Source: Henriciella sp.
GTDB lineage: Bacteria; Pseudomonadota; Alphaproteobacteria; Caulobacterales; Hyphomonadaceae
Direction: 5' to 3'
Assembly (NCBI GenBank): GCA_002733705.1
Contig: NVWP01000004.1
Span: 1 to 64,000 of the forward strand
Length of the DNA: 64,000 nt
Below the pieces are notes generated by a model. The model did no database searches and had not been told where the DNA came from. It worked only from the letters and a program-made list of their open reading frames with translations. Below are positions 35,587 through 45,621 of the stretch, piece by piece. A program made the position numbers and the translations under genes. Numbering within the stretch: position 1 is the stretch's first letter; the number at the start of each line of letters is the position of its first letter.

Positions 35587-35608
35587 CAACTCGTCTTAAG
35601 TCAGCGCC

Positions 35609-37267
35609 ATGTCAGACGTCCTGAAAATACTGGCTGCCCAGCTCAACCCCGTCGTTGGTGACATCGACGGGAATGCAGCCCTTGCCCGCGACACCTTGAA
35701 GACCGGCGCCGATGAAGGCGCAGATCTTGTCGTGTTCGCGGAAATGTTCATTCTCGGCTATCCGCCCGAAGACCTCGTGCTCAAGCCAAGTGCGGTCGAG
35801 CTCTGCATGAAGGCGGTCGAGACGCTTGCCCGGGATGCGGCGGATGGTCCCTCCTTTGTCATCGGCGCGCCCTGGCGCGAAGACGGCAAGCTCTTCAATT
35901 CCATCCTGTTCTGCCGCAACGGCGCCATTGAAGCGCGTTATGACAAGCAGGAACTGCCCAATTACGGTGTGTTCGATGAACAGCGACTGTTCGACCGGGG
36001 CGAGTCCCCCGCCTGCATCATCGAGGTAAAGGGCGCCAAGCTCGCGCTCGCCATATGCGAAGATGTCTGGTTTGACCGGGTGCCGAATGCCGCGAAGGCA
36101 GCCGGCGCCGAGCTTCTGGTGATCCCGAACGGCTCACCCTGGCGCCGCAGCATTCATGCCGAACGCGCTGGTGCATTCGACCGGTGGAGCCGGCTTGGCC
36201 TGCCTTATATCTTTATCAATCAGGTTGGCGGTCAGGACGAGCTCGTCTTCGATGGCGGGTCGTATGCGACAAATTCCATCCATGCCGAACGTTGCGGACT
36301 TGTCGGTCAGTTTGAGACCGGGACGGCCGTGGTAGAGTTCGATCTCGAAAGCCGGAAGCTGCGTCTGCCTGATGCCGGGTGCGAGCTGGATCCCGACGGC
36401 TGGCATATGGAATACCGCGCTGCGACCTTGGCGCTTGGCGACTATGTGAACAAGAACAGGTTCCCGGGCGTGGTCCTTGGCATGTCCGGAGGTATCGACA
36501 GCGCACTGACTGCGGCGATTGCCGTGGATGCCCTTGGACCTGACCGCGTCTGGTGTGTGATGATGCCGTCCAGATACACCTCCTCGGAAAGCCTTGAGGA
36601 CGCGAAGAAATGCGCTGAGGCCCTCGGTGTACGCTATGACATCATCAATATCGCACCTGGCGTGGGCGCCATGGATGAGATGCTGGCAGACCTCTTTGCA
36701 GGCCGTGAGAGCGATACAACTGAAGAGAACATCCAGTCCCGCCTGCGCGGGCTGACCCTTATGGCTCTGTCCAACAAGTTCGGTCATATGGTCGTAACCA
36801 CGGGCAACAAGTCCGAGATGGCTGTGGGCTACGCAACGCTCTATGGCGATATGTGCGGGGGCTACAATGCCCTCAAGGACTTCTACAAGACCGAAGTCTT
36901 TGAGCTTTCGCGCTGGCGCAACGCCAATTTGCCAAAGGGCGCCCTTGGTCCGTCAGGTGAGGTGATCCCGGAACGCATCATCACCAAGCCGCCCTCGGCT
37001 GAATTGCGTGAAGACCAGAAGGATGAGGACTCCCTGCCGTCCTATGATGATCTTGACGATATCCTGCGCGGACTGGTCGATGCGGAGGAAGACATCGATG
37101 ACATCGTGGGGCGCGGTCATGACGAAGCAACTGTAAGACGTATCGAGCATCTCTTGTACATTGCCGAGTACAAGCGTAGGCAGGCGCCGCCCGGCGTCAA
37201 AGTCGGCGGCAAGAATTTCGGCCGCGACCGTCGCTATCCGATTACCAACCGTTTCAGGGATGATTGA
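35609..37267 (+). CDS. nadE: Glutamine-dependent NAD+ synthetase
   Basis: A 552-residue two-domain enzyme. The N-terminal nitrilase-like glutaminase has the E45-K113-C150 triad (AEMF, YDKQELPNYG, ICEDVWFD); the C-terminal synthetase has the PP-loop SGGIDS (293-298). It amidates nicotinate adenine dinucleotide to NAD+. Its stop overlaps the gltX start (ATGA). Confidence 0.97.
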   Translation: MSDVLKILAAQLNPVVGDIDGNAALARDTLKTGADEGADLVVFAEMFILGYPPEDLVLKPSAVELCMKAVETLARDAADGPSFVIGAPWREDGKLFNSILFCRNGAIEARYDKQELPNYGVFDEQRLFDRGESPACIIEVKGAKLALAICEDVWFDRVPNAAKAAGAELLVIPNGSPWRRSIHAERAGAFDRWSRLGLPYIFINQVGGQDELVFDGGSYATNSIHAERCGLVGQFETGTAVVEFDLESRKLRLPDAGCELDPDGWHMEYRAATLALGDYVNKNRFPGVVLGMSGGIDSALTAAIAVDALGPDRVWCVMMPSRYTSSESLEDAKKCAEALGVRYDIINIAPGVGAMDEMLADLFAGRESDTTEENIQSRLRGLTLMALSNKFGHMVVTTGNKSEMAVGYATLYGDMCGGYNALKDFYKTEVFELSRWRNANLPKGALGPSGEVIPERIITKPPSAELREDQKDEDSLPSYDDLDDILRGLVDAEEDIDDIVGRGHDEATVRRIEHLLYIAEYKRRQAPPGVKVGGKNFGRDRRYPITNRFRDD

Positions 37268-38610
37268 TGACCTCACCTGTCGTCCGTTTCGCGCCTTCGC
37301 CAACTGGCAAGCTTCATGTCGGCAATGTCCGCACAGCTCTTATCAACTGGTTGTTCGCCAAAGGGCAGGGCGGCCGTTTCATCCTGCGCGTCGATGACAC
37401 CGACACTGAGCGTTCGACGCAGGAATATGAAGACCAGATCCGGGCCGACCTAAAATGGCTGGGCCTCGTCTGGGACGACTCCTTCAACCAGTCTCACCGC
37501 TTCGAGAAATATGATGCAGCCGCGGCGAAGCTGCGCGAGATGGGGCTTCTCTATGCCTGTTACGAGACGGCCGATGAACTTGACCGCAAGCGCAAGATCG
37601 CACTCTCGCGCGGGCGTCCGCCTGTCTATGACAGATCGGCCCTGAACCTCACCGATGAGGAAAAGGCAAAGCTCGAAGCCGAGGGCCGCAAGCCGCACTG
37701 GCGTTTCAAGCTGTCGGGCGACCGCGTCGAGTGGACTGACCTCGTTCGCGGACCGCAAAGTATCGACACGTCGAGCGTCTCCGATCCGGTGCTGATCCGT
37801 GAGGACGGGTCCTATCTCTACACGTTGCCGTCTGTGGTCGACGATGTCGAGGCCGGTATCACCCATGTTGTGCGCGGTGAGGATCACGTCACCAATTCCG
37901 GCGCCCAGATCGAGATTTTCAAGGCGCTAGGCGGTTCTGCCCCTGACATGGCGCACACGCCGCTTCTGGTCGATGCAGAAGGCGGCGCCTTCTCAAAACG
38001 GCTCGGTTCGCTCAGCATGGACACCCTGGAAGCGCGGGGCATTTTGCCCATGGCGATCCTGTCGCTTCTCGCCAAGCTCGGCACCAGCGACAATATTGAG
38101 GTCCGTGAGGATCTGGGAATGCTGGCAAAGGAATTCGATTTCTCCAAGATCGGCCGTGCGCCGGCCAAGTTCGATGAGAAGGACCTGCTCAGCCTCAACG
38201 CCGTGCTTGTCCACGATCTTTCCTTCAGTGCCGTGCGCGACGACCTTGAGCGTATCGCTCCCGATGCGGCCAATGAGGCGTTCTGGCTGGCGGTTCGTGA
38301 GAATTGCGAAACCGTTCACGACGCCAAGCCCTTTGCCGACATTGCCTATGGCTCGATAAAATCAGTCATTGATGACGAAGATGCCGATTTCATTGCGGAG
38401 GCTCAAAAGCGCCTGCCGGAAGGCGAGCTGACGAGCGAAAGCTGGAAGGCCTGGACGTCCGAGCTGAAAGAGGCGACGGGCCGCAAGGGCAAGGGTCTCT
38501 TCATGCCGCTGAGAAAGGCCCTGACCGGTCAGGAGCACGGGCCCGACATGGCGGTGCTCTTCCCGCTGATTGGCCGCGAGGTAGCAGCGCGTCGGCTGTC
38601 GCGCGCCTAG
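37267..38610 (+). CDS. gltX: Glutamyl-tRNA synthetase
   Basis: A 447-residue class I synthetase. The HIGH-type motif is in APSPTGKLHVGNVRTAL, and the KMSKS-type loop is FSKRLGS. The start is ATG at 37267, overlapping nadE; a TTG one codon earlier is less likely. Alphaproteobacteria often carry two GluRS genes, one of which may charge tRNA-Gln; which one this is cannot be told here. It converges with the LOG gene with a four-base overlap. Confidence 0.95.
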   Translation: MTSPVVRFAPSPTGKLHVGNVRTALINWLFAKGQGGRFILRVDDTDTERSTQEYEDQIRADLKWLGLVWDDSFNQSHRFEKYDAAAAKLREMGLLYACYETADELDRKRKIALSRGRPPVYDRSALNLTDEEKAKLEAEGRKPHWRFKLSGDRVEWTDLVRGPQSIDTSSVSDPVLIREDGSYLYTLPSVVDDVEAGITHVVRGEDHVTNSGAQIEIFKALGGSAPDMAHTPLLVDAEGGAFSKRLGSLSMDTLEARGILPMAILSLLAKLGTSDNIEVREDLGMLAKEFDFSKIGRAPAKFDEKDLLSLNAVLVHDLSFSAVRDDLERIAPDAANEAFWLAVRENCETVHDAKPFADIAYGSIKSVIDDEDADFIAEAQKRLPEGELTSESWKAWTSELKEATGRKGKGLFMPLRKALTGQEHGPDMAVLFPLIGREVAARRLSRA

Positions 38611-39176
38611 TCGCTTTCTGAAATCGAGACGATTCGGTCACGCAGCTCGGCGATGGCGAGTTCCGGCGTGTTCTGATGCACAAGGCTGGCGCGGAAGCTC
38701 TGCGGTGTGAACTTGCCCTCGATGATGTGCTCCATGAGTTCGAAGAAGGGCGCCCAGAAGCCATCTTCGTCCAGAAACGCCATCGGCTTGGCATGGAGGC
38801 CGAGGCGTGCCCAGCTCAGCATTTCCACAGCTTCTTCGAGCGTGCCAATGCCGCCCGGCAGGACGATAAAGGCATCGCTCTCATCGAACATCATCTGCTT
38901 CCGCGTATGCATGTCGTCGACCAGGCGGTGTTCGACATCCTGAAAGACGCGTTCTTTCTGAAGCAGAAATCTCGGCATGATGCCCAGGACTTCACCACCG
39001 GCTTCATGAGCCGCGCGGGCGCAGGCCCCCATCAGGCCCACGCCGCCGCCGCCATAGACCAGCTTAAGGTCCTGCTCGGCGAGCGTGCGGCCGAGATTGC
39101 GCGCCAGCGTCAGATAGCCCGGGCGTACATCATCAGATGATCCGCAATAGACACAGATAGATTTCAGCTTCGCCAT
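38607..39176 (-). CDS. LOG family protein (nucleoside 5'-monophosphate phosphoribohydrolase)
   Basis: A 189-residue Rossmann-like protein with the catalytic PGGIGTLEE motif (107-115) and the upstream YGGGGVGLMGA loop. LOG enzymes release the base from (cytokinin) nucleoside monophosphates; in bacteria most act on AMP. The start at 39176 (MAKLKSICVYCGSSDD) is the canonical N-terminus. It is divergent from the Atm1-like ABC gene. Confidence 0.93.
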   Translation of the reverse strand: MAKLKSICVYCGSSDDVRPGYLTLARNLGRTLAEQDLKLVYGGGGVGLMGACARAAHEAGGEVLGIMPRFLLQKERVFQDVEHRLVDDMHTRKQMMFDESDAFIVLPGGIGTLEEAVEMLSWARLGLHAKPMAFLDEDGFWAPFFELMEHIIEGKFTPQSFRASLVHQNTPELAIAELRDRIVSISESD

Positions 39177-39268
39177 AGGGGTCTCGTTCTCGACTTTGGG
39201 ACGGCGTTTAGAGCAGTGAGAGGATTCGTTCCAGCCTTGCCCTGTTGCCCGCACAGATTTTGCCCCAT

Positions 39269-41119
39269 ATGGCGTGCATGAAGGGTGCAACCACAGCAAA
39301 ACCAGACCGCGATACGATCGAAAGCGCCGATGGCGGGCTCGGCGGCGCGATCATCAAGATCCTCAAACTGCTGGCGAGAGATGAAATGAAGAAGTGGCGG
39401 CCCGTCATGGCGGTCGCCATCGTGCTGACCCTCGGTGCGGCGGTCCTGGAAGTGCTCTCGCCCATTATCCTCGGCAATGCGATCAACCGGGTTGCCGGAC
39501 AGGAGGGCTTTGAGGCGGCCCCCATCGGTGTGGCCATCCTCTGGATTGCTTTTGCAATCGGGTTGAGGTTCCTCGCGGCCGCGCTGCCACAGGGGCGGGA
39601 CGCCCTGTTCAGCCCCGTCAGCCAGGATGCCCAGCGCATCGCCTGTGTCGATGCGTTCGGTCATGCCCAGTCGCTCTCGCTCGGCTTTCATCAGACGCGT
39701 CGCTCGGGTGCGCTCAACCGCGTGATCGAGCGCGGTGCCAGTGCCATCGACTATCTCATCCGGTTTCTCGCCTTCAATATAGGTCCCACGTTTGTGCGCC
39801 TTGCGCTGGCCTCCATCGCGCTTGGTACGGCGTATGACTATCGCCTCGCGCTTATCGCGATCGCCACCATCATTCTCTATGTCATTGCGACGGTGATCAT
39901 CACCGAATGGCGCGTGCGCCAGCGCCGCCGGATGAACAAGGCGGACACTGAATTGCGGGCGGTCAGTATCGATACGCTTACCAACTTCGAAACGGTGAAG
40001 GCCTTTGCCGCAGAAGAGCGCGAGACGGGCCGCTACAACACGGCCATGCGCCGCTATAACAAGCGGTACGTGCAGGCGGTGCGCAGTATGTACCTCCTGA
40101 ACGGTGTTCAGGCGCTCATCATGAATGGCGGCCTTCTCGCTGTGCTTGCCCTTTCAGCCTGGAATTACAGCCAGGGCACGATGGAGATCGGTGACCTCAC
40201 CGCCGTCATGCTCGTCCTGCTGAGCCTTTACGCGCCGCTCAATATTCTTGGCTGGGCCTGGCGGGAGATCAAACAGGGCGCCGTCGATCTGGAGAAGCTC
40301 CATGGGCTTCTGTCCATGTCTCCGGAAGTCGCTGACAAGCCGGATGCCATCTTGCTTGAGGGGACGCAGGGCGCGGTCGCCTTTGAGAAGGTGAGCTTCA
40401 CCCATGATGCGCGAACTGTCGGCGTGGCGGATATCGACTTCGAGGTAGAGCCCGGCCGCAAGGTGGCCTTCGTGGGCACTTCAGGGGCCGGCAAATCGAC
40501 CCTCCTGAAACTTCTTTTCCGTTTCTATGATGTCGATTCCGGACGGGTGCTTGTCGACGGCCATGATGTGCGTGACCTGACGCAGGCCTCTCTCCGGAAA
40601 TCGCTCGGCCTCGTCCCCCAGGATGTGGTCCTGTTCAATGACACGATCGCTGCGAACATTGCCTATGCGAATCCCGAGGCCCCGTTTGAGGCGCTGGAGG
40701 ATGCGGCCCGCCGGGCCCAGCTTCTGCCGTTCATCGAAGCGCTTCCGGATGGCTGGGATACACCCGTCGGCGAACGCGGCCTGAAACTCTCGGGCGGTGA
40801 GAAACAGCGTGTGGGGATCGCGCGCGTCATCCTCGCAAATCCGGCTATTCTGGTTCTCGATGAGGCAACTTCCGCCCTCGACAGTGCCACTGAGGCGGCT
40901 GTGCAGGACGCCCTCGATGAAGCTTCGAAAGGGCGCACGACACTTATGGTCGCCCACCGCCTCTCGACTGTGCAGAACGCCGATGAAATCATCGTGCTTG
41001 AGCATGGGCGGATCGTGGAACGCGGAACGCACGGAGACCTTTTGCGCTCTGATGGCAAGTATGCACAGATGTGGGCGCGTCAGGTTGCGCGAGACCGGCT
41101 CGCAGCAGCGGCTGAATAG
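39269..41119 (+). CDS. ABC exporter of the Atm1/HMT1 type (fused membrane and ATPase domains)
   Basis: A ~616-residue half-transporter with six predicted helices and a C-terminal ATPase: Walker A GTSGAGKST (about residue 403), signature LSGGEKQR (about 507), Walker B ILVLDEATSALD (about 527). The membrane-domain motif NFETVKAFAAEERE is characteristic of Atm1/ABCB7 relatives, which export glutathione-linked sulfur or metal conjugates. The start is uncertain: ATG at 39269 or 39278, neither with a strong ribosome site. Confidence 0.93.
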   Translation: MACMKGATTAKPDRDTIESADGGLGGAIIKILKLLARDEMKKWRPVMAVAIVLTLGAAVLEVLSPIILGNAINRVAGQEGFEAAPIGVAILWIAFAIGLRFLAAALPQGRDALFSPVSQDAQRIACVDAFGHAQSLSLGFHQTRRSGALNRVIERGASAIDYLIRFLAFNIGPTFVRLALASIALGTAYDYRLALIAIATIILYVIATVIITEWRVRQRRRMNKADTELRAVSIDTLTNFETVKAFAAEERETGRYNTAMRRYNKRYVQAVRSMYLLNGVQALIMNGGLLAVLALSAWNYSQGTMEIGDLTAVMLVLLSLYAPLNILGWAWREIKQGAVDLEKLHGLLSMSPEVADKPDAILLEGTQGAVAFEKVSFTHDARTVGVADIDFEVEPGRKVAFVGTSGAGKSTLLKLLFRFYDVDSGRVLVDGHDVRDLTQASLRKSLGLVPQDVVLFNDTIAANIAYANPEAPFEALEDAARRAQLLPFIEALPDGWDTPVGERGLKLSGGEKQRVGIARVILANPAILVLDEATSALDSATEAAVQDALDEASKGRTTLMVAHRLSTVQNADEIIVLEHGRIVERGTHGDLLRSDGKYAQMWARQVARDRLAAAAE

Positions 41120-41131
41120 GAAGGTATGAAC

Positions 41132-42298
41132 ATGGCTGACCGGGATACTTCGCTTTCGCACAAGACATTCCCATGGTTCCGCAGCGGTTTCGATCTCGAG
41201 GGCGTGGTCGGGTTCCTCGCAGCCTGGCTGCTCGGCATCCTGCTCGCCATGGTGTGGGAGCCGCTATTCTGGCTGGCCTTCATTCCGGGCATCCTGATTC
41301 TGTTTGCCACGCGCACGGTGGAGCGCGTTACGCCGCAGACCGAAGAACACGTGGTGACGCCCTGTGATGGCGTCGTGGTGTCCATGGTGGAGACCGAAGC
41401 GCCTGCGGCCCTGCGCATGGCCGGCCCAGCGATCCGGATCAGGATTTCGTCCTCTCCCTTTGTGGCAAACAATATCCACGCGCCAATTGCCGGCGCCATT
41501 GACCGGATCGAGCGCGAAGAAGGCGATCCCAAGTCCTTTGCCGCCATGAAGGCTGAGACCGAAGGGCTGGAGCGTCTCTCCATGGTCTTTAGCAGTGATG
41601 TGCTTCGTACCGGCTTCGTGCTGGCGACCGGCGCCCTCGGCCCTCGTCTCGATGTGAAAGCCGACGCTGGCGATCGGATTCTGAAAGGCAAGACCGTGGC
41701 GACCCGGCGTCTGGGCGGCTGGTGCGACGTCTATGTGCCTGCACGATCGCCGGGGGCCGCCGTCGTTGAGCCAGGCCGGACCCTTGTGGGCGGCGAGACG
41801 ATCCTCTGGGATCTTCACATGAATGCGGCCGAGGCACCGTTTGAACCTTCCAGGGATGACTTACGTGAGCCTGAACCTACCGCGCCGCAATACTCAGATC
41901 TGGAACCTGCCGCGCCCGCTGTCGCAGCAACAGCGGTTACGCCCGATCCGATGCCGCCGGAGGTCGCGAGCGGCGAGACAACCGGCGCAGCGGAGACAAC
42001 TGATTTCTCTGGTATCGACCCGGTCGAGCCGCAGCCGACACCTGAAGTCGTGCCGCCCTCAGTCGAAGAGGAAGTCGAAACTGAAATTGGTGGGCTGGCG
42101 CCGGAAAGTGAGCAGCCGCCAATTACAGACAATCTCCCGCCAGAAGTGGCTGAAGAGACGGCTCATCCGGGCCCCGAGAGCACGCCATCTTCCGCCTCAC
42201 CGGAAGAGGATAGTGACCCCGCTTCCATGTTTGAGCGTCTGCGTCAGCAGGCCCGCCGGCTGGCCGGTGATGAGGATGACGATAGCGAGAACCGCTAA
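41132..42298 (+). CDS. Phosphatidylserine decarboxylase homologue lacking the pyruvoyl serine, with acidic tail
   Basis: A 388-residue protein. Two hydrophobic helices (about residues 25-60) precede a ~150-residue domain clearly like short-form Psd: VVTPCDGVVVSM, then SSSPFVANNIHAPIAGAIDRI, then RRLGGWCDVYVPA. In active enzymes the last segment reads FGSRVDVYLP, and its serine becomes the pyruvoyl group after self-cleavage. Here that position is glycine (codon 41717-41719, GGC), so processing and decarboxylation are not expected. The C-terminal ~155 residues are Pro/Glu-rich and probably disordered, ending in a short helix. The start is set at 41132 because AGGAAGG is too close to the ATG six bases earlier. 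Confidence 0.8.
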   Translation: MADRDTSLSHKTFPWFRSGFDLEGVVGFLAAWLLGILLAMVWEPLFWLAFIPGILILFATRTVERVTPQTEEHVVTPCDGVVVSMVETEAPAALRMAGPAIRIRISSSPFVANNIHAPIAGAIDRIEREEGDPKSFAAMKAETEGLERLSMVFSSDVLRTGFVLATGALGPRLDVKADAGDRILKGKTVATRRLGGWCDVYVPARSPGAAVVEPGRTLVGGETILWDLHMNAAEAPFEPSRDDLREPEPTAPQYSDLEPAAPAVAATAVTPDPMPPEVASGETTGAAETTDFSGIDPVEPQPTPEVVPPSVEEEVETEIGGLAPESEQPPITDNLPPEVAEETAHPGPESTPSSASPEEDSDPASMFERLRQQARRLAGDEDDDSENR

Positions 42299-42492
42299 GG
42301 GCGCTCCGGCTGACGGTTCATCCAGCGCAGGACAGGCCGAAGCGGCAGGATCCATGCGATACCGGCGAAGATGTAGAAGGGCAGCTGGATCCAGATCGGC
42401 TGATCGGTGATGTAGCTGCCAATCGTGCCGATGAGGAAGATCCAGATCGCTATGAAAGCGAGAATGGCGATGGCTGCGAGCCCCTTGCGCAT
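42295..42492 (-). CDS. DUF2842 small membrane protein
   Basis: A 65-residue protein with two hydrophobic helices and the C-terminal FYIFAGIAWILPLRPVLRWM pattern of DUF2842, found almost only in alphaproteobacteria. Function unknown. It converges with the decarboxylase homologue by a four-base overlap and is divergent from ctaA. Confidence 0.85.
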   Translation of the reverse strand: MRKGLAAIAILAFIAIWIFLIGTIGSYITDQPIWIQLPFYIFAGIAWILPLRPVLRWMNRQPERP

Positions 42493-42573
42493 ATCCTTGT
42501 CCTCAATTCCTCAGCTGTGCCTGCGACCGCATGGCGACTTGCGGTTTTGGCGTGCCGCTTCAGATAGGGCGCC

Positions 42574-43623
42574 ATGAGACAGATGGCAAAGTCAGATAGC
42601 GCTAACACCTGGATCCGGCGCTGGCTCGTCGTGATCGGGCTTATGGTCTATGCGATGATCCTGATCGGCGGGATGACCCGTCTGACCGATTCCGGCCTGT
42701 CGATCACGGAATGGAATGTCATCAGCGGGGCCCTGCCGCCGCTGGGTGCAGACGCCTGGGCTGAAGAGTTCCGCAAATACCAGCAGACAGCCGAGTTCCA
42801 GCAGCAGAACTACAATATGACGATGGGGGAGTTCCAGTACATCTACTGGTGGGAATGGGGCCATCGCCTGTTTGGCCGACTGATAGGCCTCGTTGCGATG
42901 GGCGGGCTTGCTGTCTTTCTGATACGCAGATGGGTGGGCCGCACCCTTGCGCTCAGACTTGTAGTCCTCATCCTCCTCGGTGGACTCCAGGGCGCAATCG
43001 GCTGGTGGATGGTCGCCAGCGGCATCGGTGAGACCGACCGGATCGACGTCGCGCCTTACCGGCTCATGACGCACTTCATGCTGGCGCTTGTCATTATTGG
43101 CTACACGGTGTGGCTCTGGCTGGATCTCGGGCGCGGCCGGAGGGTCGATACGCCCGCACTCTTGCGCATGGCCGCGGTCCTCATCTTCGCCCTGGTCTTT
43201 GTCCAGATGGCATCAGGTGCGCTTGTGGCGGGGCTTGATGCCGGGCGCAGCTATACCGACTGGCCCCTCATGGCGGGTGAAGCCTTCCCGTCAGACTATG
43301 TCGAACCGGGCCTTGGCCTGCGCAGTCTTTTTGAGGGCAGGGCAGCCACCCAGTTCAACCACCGCTCTCTGGCCTATATCCTCTGGGCTGTCTCACTGGG
43401 CGCACTTTTCCTTGCACGCGGCAAACCCGCAGCGCGAGACTTTGCCATCCTGGCAACACTCGTCACGCTGCAGGCCGCCTGGGGCATCATGACCCTGATG
43501 AACACTGCGCCGCTGGAGCTGGCCATCATCCATCAGGCCCTCGGCGTCGTCGTCTTCATTGCCGCGGTGCGTCTGGTCTGGATTACTCGGTCGCCGCGGG
43601 CACCGGGATTGGCGTCATCGTAA
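42574..43623 (+). CDS. ctaA: Heme A synthase
   Basis: A 349-residue integral membrane protein with about eight helices that oxidises the C8 methyl of heme O to make heme A. Motifs are MTRLTDSGLSITEWN, the first histidine in YWWEWGHRLFGR, QMASGALVAGLDAGRSYTDWPLM, and NHRSLAYILW and IHQALGV for the second heme site. It serves the oxidase whose subunit and assembly genes open the window. Its last 41 bases overlap the convergent lipoprotein gene. Confidence 0.95.
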   Translation: MRQMAKSDSANTWIRRWLVVIGLMVYAMILIGGMTRLTDSGLSITEWNVISGALPPLGADAWAEEFRKYQQTAEFQQQNYNMTMGEFQYIYWWEWGHRLFGRLIGLVAMGGLAVFLIRRWVGRTLALRLVVLILLGGLQGAIGWWMVASGIGETDRIDVAPYRLMTHFMLALVIIGYTVWLWLDLGRGRRVDTPALLRMAAVLIFALVFVQMASGALVAGLDAGRSYTDWPLMAGEAFPSDYVEPGLGLRSLFEGRAATQFNHRSLAYILWAVSLGALFLARGKPAARDFAILATLVTLQAAWGIMTLMNTAPLELAIIHQALGVVVFIAAVRLVWITRSPRAPGLASS

Positions 43624-44605
43624 CGATGCTCGGGTCGATCAGAACGGCGCGGTGATCGTCTGCGCCAATCGTGCCGCCGACAATGATGACACCACCTGGA
43701 TAGCCGCCGCCGCGGGCGTCGCCAGTTGCTGCCAGTGATGTGAACGAGGTCGGCACTTCGACGGTGATACCCCGACGGATCTCATAGCCCGCCGCCTCAT
43801 CATCACCCATCTGAAGGCTGAGCCGTCCGTCGCCTTCGGAGAGAATCAGCGTTTCGCGGCCAAGCCGCCGCAGGCTCGCGGCCCCATCGACGGGATCGGT
43901 GAAGGCGATCGCGTCTTCTCCACTGATCACGCAGGCATGGATCGGCTCACCAGTATCCTCGCGGACCCTGGAGACAAATTCTAGCTCGCCGCCGCTCTCC
44001 TCTATAATGCCACTATAGAGCACGGACGGTTCGGTCTCGGTCCAGTAGGCGATCCGGTGCAGGCCGTCTTCGTCGCTCAGGGGTGGACCTGCGCACAGGC
44101 CAGCTGCTGCTCCGGCCTGCTCACCCTGCAGGTCATACTGGAGCGGCTCGGCGACGCCGCCGCCATAGATCCAGAGCTTCAGGCTGCCATTCATGTCGAG
44201 GCCGGGAAAGAAGGTGACAGGCGTGCCTGACAGCATCGCATAGCGGCCCTCGGCGAGGGCCATGGCCTCGTCATCCGATTCGGCCGTGATGCGTTCGCCG
44301 TCGAAGTCGAAGATCTGGACGCCGCCGCCTTCATAGGCCACGGCAAAGGTGGAGCCTGCGCCGCCTGCGATGCCGATACTGGTCACCGCCGAATCGAGCT
44401 GGCGTGTCGACCAGACCGCTGGCAGAACGTTCGCTGGCAGGGGATCGGCGCGCTCTGCTTCCTCTACGGCTTCTTCAGGGGCGGGTTCACCTTCTTCTGC
44501 GGGCTCTTGCGGACCAGAACAGGATGCAGCATAGAATAGCAGGAAACCGGCGATCCCTGCGTTGACAGGGAAGGTCTGCGCGCTTAAACGCGGGCGCTTG
44601 AACAT
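43583..44605 (-). CDS. Predicted beta-propeller-like lipoprotein
   Basis: A 340-residue protein with a lipoprotein-type signal (lipobox AASC, C29), then an acidic Glu/Pro-rich linker (about residues 31-55) and a mostly beta-strand body with repeated GGGVQIFDFDGE- and GSLKLWIYGG-like blade patterns. No family name can be given. It is divergent from rplM with only 37 bases between starts, and its 3' end overlaps ctaA. Confidence 0.7.
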   Translation of the reverse strand: MFKRPRLSAQTFPVNAGIAGFLLFYAASCSGPQEPAEEGEPAPEEAVEEAERADPLPANVLPAVWSTRQLDSAVTSIGIAGGAGSTFAVAYEGGGVQIFDFDGERITAESDDEAMALAEGRYAMLSGTPVTFFPGLDMNGSLKLWIYGGGVAEPLQYDLQGEQAGAAAGLCAGPPLSDEDGLHRIAYWTETEPSVLYSGIIEESGGELEFVSRVREDTGEPIHACVISGEDAIAFTDPVDGAASLRRLGRETLILSEGDGRLSLQMGDDEAAGYEIRRGITVEVPTSFTSLAATGDARGGGYPGGVIIVGGTIGADDHRAVLIDPSIVTMTPIPVPAATE

Positions 44606-44642
44606 ATTCCAACACTCCGATTGAGAGGCTCCAGGGGAGCAA

Positions 44643-45107
44643 ATGAAGACTTATAACGCACCTGCTGACGTGGAGAACAAATGGATCGTTATCGACGCAA
44701 CAGATGTTGTGGTCGGTCGCCTTGCTTCATATGTCGCCAAACGCCTGCGCGGCAAGCACCGCGCTGATTACACTCCGCACATCGATACGGGCGACCATAT
44801 CGTTGTGATTAATGCGGAAAAGGCTCGATTCACCGGCAACAAGCTGCGTGACAAGACCTATTACCGTCACACCGGATACCCAGGCGGCATCAAGCACACC
44901 ACCGCTGAGAAAATTCTCGGCGGACGCTTTCCAGAGCGTGCCATTGAACTCGCCGTCAAGCGGATGATGCCGGGCGAAAGCCCGCTCGCCCGCCAGCAAT
45001 TCTCCAAGCTTCGCGTCTATGCCGGGTCCGAGCACCCGCATGAGGCACAGAAGCCGGAAACCGTCGATTTCGCGTCGATGAACGTCAAGAATCTGAGAGA
45101 CGACTGA
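44643..45107 (+). CDS. rplM: Ribosomal protein L13 (uL13)
   Basis: A 154-residue ribosomal protein with [36 protein letters not shown] and [20 protein letters not shown]. Followed four bases later by rpsI, the universal pairing. Confidence 0.98.
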   Translation: MKTYNAPADVENKWIVIDATDVVVGRLASYVAKRLRGKHRADYTPHIDTGDHIVVINAEKARFTGNKLRDKTYYRHTGYPGGIKHTTAEKILGGRFPERAIELAVKRMMPGESPLARQQFSKLRVYAGSEHPHEAQKPETVDFASMNVKNLRDD

Positions 45108-45111
45108 TCAT

Positions 45112-45597
45112 ATGTCCGATACCGCCAATTCCCTCGAAGACCTGAAGACCGTCACCAGTGGTGAAACCGCTGCTGAAGAGGTCATCACCGTAGAGCCGAA
45201 GATCGACGAGCTTGGCCGCGCCTATGGCACCGGCCGCCGTAAGTCGGCCACGGCCCGCGTCTGGGTCAAGCCGGGCACCGGCAAGATCACCGTCAACGGC
45301 AAGGATCAGGAGCAGTACTTTGCTCGCCCGGTTCTTCGCATGGTGATCGAGCAGCCGCTCATCGAGGCTGACCGCCGCACCGAATTCGACGTGATCTGCA
45401 CCGTAAAGGGCTCTGGCCTCTCCGGTCAGGCCGGTGCTGTGCGTCACGGCATTGCGCGCGCACTCGTCAACTATGAGCCGGGCCTTCGCTCTGTTCTGAA
45501 GCCGTTCGGCTACCTGACCCGCGACCCGCGTACGGTTGAGCGTAAGAAGTATGGCCGTGCAAAAGCACGCCGCAGCTTCCAGTTCTCGAAGCGCTAG
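45112..45597 (+). CDS. rpsI: Ribosomal protein S9 (uS9)
   Basis: A 161-residue protein. The conserved body starts at [18 protein letters not shown] and ends in the tRNA-contacting [17 protein letters not shown]. An acidic N-terminal extension of about 40 residues ([18 protein letters not shown]...) is usual in alphaproteobacteria. A terminator follows. Confidence 0.98.
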   Translation: MSDTANSLEDLKTVTSGETAAEEVITVEPKIDELGRAYGTGRRKSATARVWVKPGTGKITVNGKDQEQYFARPVLRMVIEQPLIEADRRTEFDVICTVKGSGLSGQAGAVRHGIARALVNYEPGLRSVLKPFGYLTRDPRTVERKKYGRAKARRSFQFSKR

Positions 45598-45621
45598 GTT
45601 CGCGATCAGAATCTATTTTCG

